From positions 1-10,326 of the forward strand of contig JANQKJ010000366.1 of NCBI GenBank assembly GCA_028281205.1: DNA of 10,326 nt. The letters run 5' to 3'. Below the pieces are notes generated by a model. That model had not been told where the DNA came from and did not search any database. It worked only from the letters and a program-made list of their open reading frames with translations. The position numbers and the translations under genes were made by a program. How positions within the stretch are numbered: the first letter of the stretch is position 1; each line of letters starts with the position of its first letter. This stretch comes from Gammaproteobacteria bacterium (GTDB lineage: Bacteria; Pseudomonadota; Gammaproteobacteria; UBA4575). Positions 1 to 7,289 of this stretch are shown in pieces.

Positions 1-82
1 TTGGCTGTTAGTTTATAGTTATTATATTGTTAAGGGTTCGCTTAATAAATATAACGTAAAGATTAGCAGCCCTAGCATATAG
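1..82 (+). CDS. Possible C-terminal end of an upstream gene (partial, unidentified)
   Basis: The frame beginning at position 2 stays open from the window edge to a TAG at 80-82, giving about 26 residues that start with a hydrophobic stretch (WLLVYSYYIV) and end with a polar tail. The other two forward frames stop within the first 18 bases. The stop lies 7 bases before the ATG of the next gene, which has no clear Shine-Dalgarno sequence, so translational coupling to a real upstream gene would make sense. A hydrophobic end could suit a membrane protein such as a polymerase or flippase of the same cluster, but this is a guess. A 26-codon open stretch in AT-rich DNA can also occur by chance. Confidence 0.3.
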   Translation, partial: WLLVYSYYIVKGSLNKYNVKISSPSI

Positions 83-89
83 TCATAGT

Positions 90-1223
90 ATGAATCAAAA
101 TATTTTGCTTGTTACAAATATGCCGACTCCCTATAGGATACCTCTTTTTAATGAAATAAATTCCCAGTTGCAACGTGAAGGATTCAAATTAATAGTTGTT
201 TTTGGAGTTGGTGGTGAGTCAAGAAGACAATGGAATATTAATTATTCTGATTTCGAATTTGAATATAAATTATTGAGTGGCGATGGGATTAAAAGAAAAA
301 ACGCAGAGACTATTAGTCTTTATTATGGTGGCTTGATAAGATTACTGATTAAATCAGCGCCTGTATGTGTCATCACGCCTGGATTTTCTATTGCTACTCT
401 GAAAGTATTTTTAACTAGCCTGATTCTGAATATAAAGTATGTTATCTGGTCGGGCGAAATAGATTTATCTAGCAAAAGAAAGTCATTTAATCATAAATTC
501 ATAAAATTATTACTTACGAAGCGTGCATCTAAGTTTATTACTTATGGTTCTCTGTCGAAGAAATATATTGAGTCTTTAGGAGTTTCTCGCGATAAAATAG
601 ATATTAGTCTTAATACAGTGGACACTAATTTTTTTTACGAGGCTTCATCTAGAGGTGAATGTATAAATACCAATCAATTTATTTATGTTGGTAACCTGAC
701 TCAGGGTAAAAGAGTTGATCTGATAATAAAAGCGGTATCTAAGCTAAAAGCACAAGGACAAGATATTTTGGTTTTAATTATTGGTGACGGGCCTATGAAA
801 TCGGAGCTTGAAACCATGAGTAAGAATCTTTCGCTTTCTAGTAACATTAAATTTCTTGGCTTTTTACAAAAAGATGAGTTACCTAAACATTTCAGCGAAT
901 CTGTATGTATGTTGTTTCCTAGTGAATATGATATTTGGGGTCTTGTTTTATGTGAAGCCATGGCTTGCGGTATTCCTTGTATTTCTTCAATTAGATCGGG
1001 TGCTACCCATGACTTAATTGAAGATGGTGTTAATGGATTTGCTGTTGACTTTGAAGATACTAATGATTTGGTTGAAAAGATGCTGTGGATGATTACTGAA
1101 AAATCTTCCGCAGAAACTATGGGTCTCAAAGCTCAGCAATTTATGCTGATTGTTGCGAGTATAAAAGAGTCAGCAGCAGCATTTTCAAAATCTATACTTT
1201 CAGTTGTTAAATGTGCTAAATGA
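90..1223 (+). CDS. GT4-family glycosyltransferase (GT-B fold)
   Basis: This is a 377-residue retaining glycosyltransferase of the GT4 type, of usual length for the family. The N-terminal acceptor domain opens with a beta strand and the TPYRIPLF motif (residues 13-20) typical of polysaccharide-cluster GT4 enzymes. The nucleotide-sugar domain starts near VGNLTQGKRVDLI (200-212), followed by GDGP (232-235) and FPSEYDIWGLVLCEAMACG (276-294). The usual Glu-x7-Glu pair appears as Asp281-x7-Glu289; a DxWG variant is common in one GT4 branch, so this is not read as damage. There is no signal peptide, so it should work at the cytoplasmic face, adding a sugar to a lipid-linked repeat unit. Donor and linkage cannot be predicted. 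The start has no clear ribosome binding site. Its TGA overlaps the next start (ATGA). A T8 run lies at 629-636. Confidence 0.93.
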   Translation: MNQNILLVTNMPTPYRIPLFNEINSQLQREGFKLIVVFGVGGESRRQWNINYSDFEFEYKLLSGDGIKRKNAETISLYYGGLIRLLIKSAPVCVITPGFSIATLKVFLTSLILNIKYVIWSGEIDLSSKRKSFNHKFIKLLLTKRASKFITYGSLSKKYIESLGVSRDKIDISLNTVDTNFFYEASSRGECINTNQFIYVGNLTQGKRVDLIIKAVSKLKAQGQDILVLIIGDGPMKSELETMSKNLSLSSNIKFLGFLQKDELPKHFSESVCMLFPSEYDIWGLVLCEAMACGIPCISSIRSGATHDLIEDGVNGFAVDFEDTNDLVEKMLWMITEKSSAETMGLKAQQFMLIVASIKESAAAFSKSILSVVKCAK

Positions 1224-2383
1224 GTGTTATCAAAAGAAAAGTATTAATTATAGGTCCATTACCGCCACCCTACGCGGGTCCTGAAATTGTAACTAAAAAC
1301 TTAATTGGTTCAATAGAGCTAAACGATATTTTTAAAGTGGAGGTATTGAATACAACGGTACGAAAGAAGAATAGTGAAAAAGGAAAAGTTGGAATTCGTA
1401 TATTCGTCGCATATTTTTTGTATATATTTAGGCTGCTTAAATTATTAACATTAGATAGACCCATGCTTATATTTTATCTTCCAACTTCAGCGACCCCGAT
1501 AGGTTGGGCTAGAGATGGTACTACTATATTCTTGTCGGTACTTTTTAGGCGACGGCTAGCTATTTTGATGCAAGGCGGTCATTTTAGGTTCTTTTATGAT
1601 AATTCCAATAAATTTTTCAAAATATTATTGAAGTGGTTGTTGAATAGATGCGATAGAATTTTTGTCCAAGCAGATCGATTGAAGTTTCAATTTGAAGGAA
1701 TCGTTTCTACTGATCGCTTAAAGGTCTTCTACAATTTTATAAGTAAAAAATTTATCAGTGAGTTTCATTCGCATAAACGCAATAATAAAAGCACACTTAA
1801 TTTGCTTTTTGTAGGTCATTTAACAACTGCTAAAGGGTACTGTGATCTGCTTAAAGTCCTTCCAACATTGACTGGCGTCCAATATCTTATAATGGGGTCT
1901 AAAGGCAATACAAGAAATGTTAAGTTTAATCAGTCAACTTCTGAGTCGTTAGTGTACGAAGATCCTGAAGCTATTTTTGAGAACTATATTTCTAAGAACG
2001 GCTTAGAAACAAGTGTTAAATTTCTTGGGGGAACTGTTAAAGGAGAAGATAAGTTAAATGTATTTAAAGAAGCTGATATATTTGTTTTACCTAGTTACTC
2101 TGAGGGGTTTTCAACTGCGATACTGGAAGCAATGGCGTCTGGATTACCAGTTATAGCAACTAATGTGGGGGCTGCTCCAGAGATAATTGAAAATGGTGTC
2201 AATGGATATATTGTTGAGCCCGGTGATATAGATAGTCTGAGCGCGAGAATTCAACAACTTATCGATAACGAAGAGTTAAGGATGAAAATGGGTGATATTA
2301 ACTCCCGGTTATGTGAAGAAAAATATAACACTGATGTGGTTATTCATGACTTGATAAATGAACTGGGAGTGCTGAGTAAGTAA
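1220..2383 (+). CDS. GT4-family glycosyltransferase (GT-B fold), second copy
   Basis: This 387-residue enzyme is a second GT4 glycosyltransferase, only distantly similar to the one before it. It has the N-terminal GPLPPPYAG loop (12-20), which marks many GT4 enzymes of exopolysaccharide clusters, a QGGHF segment (118-122) with the conserved His at the domain interface, FVGHLTTAKG (197-206) opening the C-terminal Rossmann domain, and PSYSEGFSTAILEAMASG (291-308) with an intact Glu295-x7-Glu303 donor-binding pair, then GAAPEII. Residues 226-255 form a longer polar insert between two core strands. The ATG overlaps the preceding TGA by four bases, so the two transferases are probably co-translated and act on consecutive steps of the same repeat unit. 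The sugar specificity is unknown. The gene ends TAA then in-frame TAG, before a 117-bp gap. Confidence 0.94.
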   Translation: MSVIKRKVLIIGPLPPPYAGPEIVTKNLIGSIELNDIFKVEVLNTTVRKKNSEKGKVGIRIFVAYFLYIFRLLKLLTLDRPMLIFYLPTSATPIGWARDGTTIFLSVLFRRRLAILMQGGHFRFFYDNSNKFFKILLKWLLNRCDRIFVQADRLKFQFEGIVSTDRLKVFYNFISKKFISEFHSHKRNNKSTLNLLFVGHLTTAKGYCDLLKVLPTLTGVQYLIMGSKGNTRNVKFNQSTSESLVYEDPEAIFENYISKNGLETSVKFLGGTVKGEDKLNVFKEADIFVLPSYSEGFSTAILEAMASGLPVIATNVGAAPEIIENGVNGYIVEPGDIDSLSARIQQLIDNEELRMKMGDINSRLCEEKYNTDVVIHDLINELGVLSK

Positions 2384-2500
2384 TAGTTTGTGTGAACTGG
2401 TACTATATCTTCAGATGTTTGTCATAAAAATTCTAATATCTATTACTTATAGTAGTAAGCCGTATTATATAAATTATCAAATTGACCTAAGATATTTACT
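2384..2500 (+). promoter_or_regulatory. Intergenic gap with a weak internal promoter candidate
   Basis: This 117-bp AT-rich gap is the only sizeable break in the polysaccharide operon. TTGTCA at 2419-2424 is a five-of-six match to a sigma-70 -35 box, and TATTAC at 2441-2446 follows after 16 bp as a poor -10 box. TTACT (2443-2447) and AGTAA (2454-2458) form a 5-bp inverted repeat over it. A weak TAAGA (2488-2492) precedes the next ATG. There is no GC-rich hairpin with a T run, so no terminator is visible. An internal promoter would let the last three genes be expressed separately, but AT-rich DNA yields such matches easily. Confidence 0.25.
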
Positions 2501-4654
2501 ATGAAACAAGTTGTACAAAATTATCGAACTGGTGAATTAAAAGTGGATGAAGTACCAGTACCTATTGTTAGTGCTGGTACTATTCTAGTTAAAACTGCTT
2601 ACTCACTTATTAGTGCTGGAACAGAAAAGTCCACTGTATCAGTTGCAAAGAAAAGTTTGGCTGGCAAGGCAATGGAAAAGCCTGAAATGGTTAAAAAAGT
2701 TGCTAAGCAAATGCAGAAAAATGGCATCACTGAAACTATGCGCATGGTGTTTGACCGACTCGATACTCCTGCAGCACTTGGGTATAGCTGTGCTGGTGAA
2801 GTTATTGCTGTAGGTTCGGATGTTGATGAGTTTGTGGTTGGGGATCGAGTGGCTTGTGCGGGGCAAAATTATGCTTCACATGCTGAGATTGTTTCTGTTC
2901 CTAACAATCTTTGCTTGAAAATTCCTGATGGTGTTAGTTATGCGGATGCTTCCTATGTAGCTGCTGGTTCTATTGCTATGCAAGGCGTGCGTCAAGCTGA
3001 TCCACAATTAGGCGATTATGTTGCTGTCATAGGGCTTGGCTTATTGGGTCAGTTACTTGTACAAATGCTTAAGGCTAATGGTTGTACCGTGATCGCTACG
3101 GATCTGGACGAGTCAAAGTTAACACTTGCTACTGAGCTTGGTGCTGACTATGCAATCTCTATGAATCGATTTGAAGATGTTTGTAATTCTGTGACAAGTA
3201 GCTATGGCGCTGATTCGGTGATTTTAACGGCTAGTACTAAAAGTAATGGTCCTGTTGAAATGGCAGGAGAAGTCTGTCGTAAAAAAGGCTGTGTCGTGGT
3301 GGTTGGTGCTGTCGGCATGGATCTGCCTCGAGCAACTTATTACGCTAAAGAGTTAGAGCTGAAGTTATCTACTTCATATGGTCCTGGTCGTTATGATGAA
3401 AATTATGAAGAAAAAGGTAACGATTATCCCTATGGTTATGTGCGTTGGACTGAGCGCCGAAATATGCAGGCATTTTTGAGCCTGATCGAAGAAGATAAGA
3501 TTAAACTGGATGAGGTTTCAACACACGAGTTCTCTATAGAGAATGCAGAGGACGCATATAAATTAATTATGGAGGGTAAAGAAGATTACTTAGGAGTATT
3601 GATCAAATATCAGTACCAAGGTGATTTGAATATAGACCGTAAAATACAAGTTGTAGCTGATAAAATTTCTGGGGATATTAACGTTGGTCTAATTGGTGTG
3701 GGGAATCATGTTAAAGACAGATTGTTGCCACCGTTGAATAACATGAAAAATGTTCAGCTTTGGTCTGTTTGTACTAAATCTGGCGTTAAAGCAAAAGCGA
3801 TTAGTGAAAAACTAGGGGTTAAATATTGTTGTTCAGATTATAAAGAGATACTAGCTGACGAAAATGTCAATGCGGTCCTAATCGGTACACGCCATGATAT
3901 GCATGCCCAAATGGTGATTGATTCAATTAAAGCTAATAAGCATGTGTTTGTTGAAAAACCGTTATGTTTAACTTTAGATCAGTTAAATGAAATCAGTGCT
4001 TTAGTTGATACAAAGTCAAGTCATGTACCAATTGTTATGGTGGGATACAATCGCCGCTATTCTTCACATGCAACTAAAGCGAAAGAATTTTTTGAAGGAA
4101 GACAAAATCCGCTTGTGATGTCTTTTAGGGTAAATGCAGGTGCCATTCCATCGGACCATTGGATTCAAGATAAAGAAGCTGGTGGTGGCCGTGTAATAGG
4201 TGAAGGTTGTCACTTTATTGATTATATGCAGGCTATTTCTGGTGAGACACCAGTATCTGTCGTTGCTTCGTGTATTGGTAATCATGCATCGGGAATTACA
4301 CAAGATCATGCGAGCATTATTGTTAAGTTCTCAAATGGCTCGCTTGGCACATTGATTTATGCTGCTGGGGGTGATGTAAGTATGCCTAAAGAGTATTTTG
4401 AAGCTTTTGCAGATGGTAAATCGTTGGTTTTAGATGATTTTATGAAAACTACGTTTTACAGTCGGGGCAAGCAAAGTGTTTATTCTACTAAGAAACAAGA
4501 CAAAGGCTTTGCCAGTGAAATGGAGATGTACATTAATAAGATTGCTGCACCGGAAAATATAACACTTCCAAGCATAGAGGATACTATGGCGGTTACGCGT
4601 GCATCTATTTATGCTGCGATGAGCATGCAAACTAATCAAATGTATACCTTATGA
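2501..4654 (+). CDS. Bi-domain oxidoreductase (MDR domain fused to Gfo/Idh/MocA domain)
   Basis: The 717-residue protein joins two NAD(P)-dependent oxidoreductases. Residues 1-370 are a medium-chain dehydrogenase: LGYSCAGEVIAVG (93-105), then a Rossmann fold with GLGLLG (178-183) and an acidic Asp201 at the end of strand 2, which suggests NAD. Where zinc-dependent relatives have a GHE ligand motif this protein has Gly-Tyr-Ser (94-96), the usual catalytic Cys near residue 39 is missing, and there is no structural zinc cysteine cluster, so a zinc-free mechanism is likely. Residues 393-717 are a Gfo/Idh/MocA domain with GVGNHV (399-404), EKP (485-487) and the His571/Asp574 pair after GGGRVIGEG. 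The fusion is a known architecture in polysaccharide loci, often beside heparinase II/III genes; its reaction is not established to my knowledge. It probably oxidises and reduces a sugar, possibly at two positions or in opposite directions. Confidence 0.92.
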   Translation: MKQVVQNYRTGELKVDEVPVPIVSAGTILVKTAYSLISAGTEKSTVSVAKKSLAGKAMEKPEMVKKVAKQMQKNGITETMRMVFDRLDTPAALGYSCAGEVIAVGSDVDEFVVGDRVACAGQNYASHAEIVSVPNNLCLKIPDGVSYADASYVAAGSIAMQGVRQADPQLGDYVAVIGLGLLGQLLVQMLKANGCTVIATDLDESKLTLATELGADYAISMNRFEDVCNSVTSSYGADSVILTASTKSNGPVEMAGEVCRKKGCVVVVGAVGMDLPRATYYAKELELKLSTSYGPGRYDENYEEKGNDYPYGYVRWTERRNMQAFLSLIEEDKIKLDEVSTHEFSIENAEDAYKLIMEGKEDYLGVLIKYQYQGDLNIDRKIQVVADKISGDINVGLIGVGNHVKDRLLPPLNNMKNVQLWSVCTKSGVKAKAISEKLGVKYCCSDYKEILADENVNAVLIGTRHDMHAQMVIDSIKANKHVFVEKPLCLTLDQLNEISALVDTKSSHVPIVMVGYNRRYSSHATKAKEFFEGRQNPLVMSFRVNAGAIPSDHWIQDKEAGGGRVIGEGCHFIDYMQAISGETPVSVVASCIGNHASGITQDHASIIVKFSNGSLGTLIYAAGGDVSMPKEYFEAFADGKSLVLDDFMKTTFYSRGKQSVYSTKKQDKGFASEMEMYINKIAAPENITLPSIEDTMAVTRASIYAAMSMQTNQMYTL

Positions 4655-4678
4655 TATTTTGGGAATGAGACTATTCAC

Positions 4679-6562
4679 GTGAAAAAGCTAAGCTGGTATG
4701 TCAGCCGATTACGTGTCATGTCTCTTGCCGAAATAATACATAGAGTCGGTGAGCAACTGTATCTTCTCTATTTGCAATTTAGCTTTAAAGCAAAAAAAAA
4801 ATTATTTTTTAAAACTTATTCAATTAGTGAGTTCGCATTCTGCACTTCTAAGCAAAATAGCTTGCCTGAGCTTGATTGGAACTTTGAACCTAACTCTTTA
4901 CAAGTAAAGCAATGGCTTGCAGGTAATTGGCAGGTATTGAATTTTCCTTGGCGTTGGGAGAAAGACCGTAATTGCTGGAATATTGCGCCTGACAAAAGAA
5001 ATGAGTGGCCAATATCTTTTTTCAACTCGATAAATTATAGGACTGGCAATGTAGTTGGTGATGTTCGTATTGCCTGGGAGGCATCTCGACTACAGCAATT
5101 AGTAGTGCTTGCATTAGTTGCACAAGATAATAAGTTTGACCAATCAAAGCAAGCGGTTGACCTTATTGAATCTCAATTACGAGACTGGCTAGAGTCAAAT
5201 CAGTATCTTGCTGGTATACATTATATTTCTTCCATGGAATGTGCCTTGCGTATTATCGCAGTATGCTATGCGCTGGATATAGCCAGGGTGAATATTAAAC
5301 CTGATTCATCTGTGTGGAATGATTTGTTGAATATGATTGAAGGCCATGCTTCTTTAATAGAAAAAAGGCTTTCTCTATATTCCTCTAGTGGGAATCATAC
5401 TATTGCTGAATCCGTTGGTTTGCTGTACGCAGGAATAAATTTTCCTGAATTTAAACGTGCGAAAATTTGGCAAAGAAAAGCATTAGTATTACTTAGAGAT
5501 GAAGCTGACCGGCAGATTTTGAGTGATGGAGGTAGTATTGAACAATCATTTTGGTATTTGCTATTTGTAAGTGACTTATATGGTTTAGCTGATAAGCTCC
5601 TTGATCATTTGGGGATTAGGGATAAAAAAATACAGTCTGCATTTGAAAGAGCAAGTGAATTCTTGAGTACATTTGCATCCAGACCAGACCAGCTTCCTGA
5701 CATTGGGGACGGCGATAGCGGATATGCGTTATCAAAGTTTCTGCGTATCTCATTTAAAGACATTAAGTACAAAAGTGGCATTAGAACATTTGAGCAAACT
5801 GGCTATACGCTAAGTAATGTTACTCCAAATATTAAATTAATTATGGATCATGGTTCTTTGGGCATGTCGCCATCATTTGGTCACGGGCATGCGGATTGTT
5901 TATCGCTACTTATGTTTTGTGGCGGCGAACAAGTTATTACGGATTGCGGTACTTATGGATATTCGTTAAACCATGAATGGAGAAAATACTTTAAAGGAAC
6001 GTCAGCACATAATACAGTGACAATAGATGATCGTGATCAAGCTGACTATGTTAATAGTTTTATGTGGAAGGATGCATATAACTCTAGATTATTGTTACAA
6101 CGAGAAGATGAATCTGGTTTTTATATATTGGCATCTCATAATGGCTATGAATCCATTGGGGTAACACACTCAAGAGGGATTTTTATTGATTACCAGCATG
6201 GATGTTTTGTATGGGATCGTTTAGATGGGACGGGTAATCATAGTTTAATATTGAGATGGCATCTTGACGCAGTAGTAAGTATTAAAAATAATAAAATTTT
6301 TACTAATCATGATTCAGTGGAGTTGAGCATCGACGGGGCTGATGAAATTAAAAACTTTAGTGGGCGGCTGAACCCTATTTCAGGTTGGAAGTCTAGTGGA
6401 TATGGAGAAAAGAAACCAATATCGACTATAGAAGCAAAATACCATGGAAAGTTGTCTCATGAGTTTAATACATATATTTCATGGAATAGTGATTCCAAAA
6501 TAAATAGTAACTCTGTTGAGTCAATAATAGAAAAATTTAGAGAAAAGATTTGTGCAACCTGA
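4679..6562 (+). CDS. Heparinase II/III family protein, no signal peptide
   Basis: This 627-residue protein has the two-part layout of family 12/21-type polysaccharide lyases: a helical toroid (about 60-350) and a beta-sandwich heparinase II/III domain (about 360-600). Visible motifs are SSGNH (236-240), DGGSIEQSFWY (283-293), LPDIGDGDSGYA (339-350), FGHGHAD (400-406), DCGTYGY (422-428), AHNTV (444-448) and WDRLDG (512-517). Asn239, His240, Tyr293, His402/404 and the AHN histidine are candidate catalytic or metal residues by motif. The GTG at 4679 is chosen because WYVSRLRVMSLAEIIHR (6-22) matches the usual start of polysaccharide-cluster members, and the ATG at 4666 runs into a stop after five codons; TGAGA (4666-4670) sits 8 bases upstream. 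No signal peptide is present, so it is predicted cytoplasmic, unlike secreted lyases. An A10 tract at 4792-4801 lies in codons 39-42. It probably trims or modifies a uronate-containing intermediate; true lyase activity is unproven. Confidence 0.9.
   Translation: MKKLSWYVSRLRVMSLAEIIHRVGEQLYLLYLQFSFKAKKKLFFKTYSISEFAFCTSKQNSLPELDWNFEPNSLQVKQWLAGNWQVLNFPWRWEKDRNCWNIAPDKRNEWPISFFNSINYRTGNVVGDVRIAWEASRLQQLVVLALVAQDNKFDQSKQAVDLIESQLRDWLESNQYLAGIHYISSMECALRIIAVCYALDIARVNIKPDSSVWNDLLNMIEGHASLIEKRLSLYSSSGNHTIAESVGLLYAGINFPEFKRAKIWQRKALVLLRDEADRQILSDGGSIEQSFWYLLFVSDLYGLADKLLDHLGIRDKKIQSAFERASEFLSTFASRPDQLPDIGDGDSGYALSKFLRISFKDIKYKSGIRTFEQTGYTLSNVTPNIKLIMDHGSLGMSPSFGHGHADCLSLLMFCGGEQVITDCGTYGYSLNHEWRKYFKGTSAHNTVTIDDRDQADYVNSFMWKDAYNSRLLLQREDESGFYILASHNGYESIGVTHSRGIFIDYQHGCFVWDRLDGTGNHSLILRWHLDAVVSIKNNKIFTNHDSVELSIDGADEIKNFSGRLNPISGWKSSGYGEKKPISTIEAKYHGKLSHEFNTYISWNSDSKINSNSVESIIEKFREKICAT
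4792..4801 (+). repeat. A10 homopolymer inside the heparinase-family coding region
   Basis: Ten consecutive A bases encode the end of an Ala codon and three Lys codons near residues 39-42 and are followed closely by a T6 run at 4805-4810. It is the longest single-base run I noticed in the window. Tracts of this length can slip during replication or transcription; gain or loss of one base here would shift the frame and remove more than 90 percent of the protein. Confidence 0.9.
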
Positions 6563-7286
6563 GCGTATAAAAATATGTGATGTTCCACTTGATTGTGTTG
6601 ATATGAAGTCAGCTGTTGATCATCTCAATAGTGTAATTACTGGTGGTAATAAATGCTCTGTTTTTGCTATGAATCCAGAAAAAGTTATTTTTGCAAATAA
6701 AAATAATGAGATTAAAAGTATCTTGTCAAATGCCGGGTTATTGATTCCGGATGGAATCGGTGTGGTGTTAGCTGCAAAGCTGCAGGGTGTAAAAATTAAA
6801 GAAAGAGTACCCGGTTGCGAATTGGCTGTAAAACTTTGTGAATTAGCTGAAAAAAATAATTATGGTGTTTTTTTATTAGGTGCGAAAGAGGAAACAAATC
6901 TTATTGCTTCAGAAAAGTTAATTGAAAAATATCCTGGGCTCAGGATTAGTGGAAGGAATAATGGATATTTTACCGACGAACAAAATGGTGAAATTGTAAA
7001 GAAAATAAATGACTCAGGTGCACATATTGTATTGGTTGCTTTGGGTAGCCCTAAACAAGAAAAATGGATTGAAAAGCACCAACACGAAATAAACGCAAAT
7101 ATCCTTCAAGGAGTTGGTGGAACATTAGATGTAATCGCGGGGAATGTAAAAAGGGCTCCATCATTATGGAGGGTTACACATCTTGAATGGTTGTATCGTT
7201 TATTAAGCCAACCACAACGTATTTTTAGACAGACTGCATTACCTACATTCGTATGGCAGGTGTTAACAAGTAAGGTGAGAAGTTAG
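6552..7286 (+). CDS. WecG/TagA/CpsF family glycosyltransferase
   Basis: This 244-residue GT26-type enzyme has the family's normal length. Members transfer a sugar such as ManNAc, ManNAcA or glucose from a UDP donor to an undecaprenyl-diphosphate-linked sugar on the inner leaflet. Visible landmarks are FAMNPEKV (38-45), LIPDGIGVV (64-72) with the probable catalytic-base Asp67, ERVPG (84-88), ALGSPKQEKWI (163-173), GVGGTLDVIAG (187-197) and a C-terminal RAPSLWR-EWLYRL segment (201-217), the basic amphipathic appendage that in TagA helps membrane binding. The GTG at 6552 is preferred because the next in-frame ATG at 6603 would remove the conserved first strand. It overlaps the heparinase-family gene by 11 bp, and a purine-rich AGAGAAAAG lies just upstream, so translation is probably coupled. 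It is the last gene of the polysaccharide operon. The exact donor cannot be assigned. Confidence 0.94.
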   Translation: MQPERIKICDVPLDCVDMKSAVDHLNSVITGGNKCSVFAMNPEKVIFANKNNEIKSILSNAGLLIPDGIGVVLAAKLQGVKIKERVPGCELAVKLCELAEKNNYGVFLLGAKEETNLIASEKLIEKYPGLRISGRNNGYFTDEQNGEIVKKINDSGAHIVLVALGSPKQEKWIEKHQHEINANILQGVGGTLDVIAGNVKRAPSLWRVTHLEWLYRLLSQPQRIFRQTALPTFVWQVLTSKVRS

Positions 7287-7289
7287 TAG

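Noticed and set aside
629..636. T8 run in the first glycosyltransferase gene as a phase-variation tract
   Set aside because: It is short for efficient slippage and unremarkable in DNA this AT-rich; several A7 and T7 runs occur elsewhere (for example 5624-5630 and 6850-6856).
918..980. Asp281 in place of the first Glu of the Glu-x7-Glu motif in the first GT4 enzyme, considered as a sign of inactivation
   Set aside because: The DxWGLV variant is a known pattern in a GT4 branch and all surrounding motifs are intact.
701..1129. 142-codon open frame on the minus strand inside the first glycosyltransferase gene
   Set aside because: It is antisense to conserved GT4 motifs, shows no recognisable domain and has low-complexity Ser-rich composition typical of a shadow frame.
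2613..2866. Short overlapping frames on both strands in the 5' part of the oxidoreductase gene
   Set aside because: They lie inside a well-supported domain and show no ribosome site or recognisable product.
4655..4678. ATG at 4666 as the start of the heparinase-family gene
   Set aside because: That frame stops after five codons; the in-frame GTG at 4679 gives the expected family N terminus.
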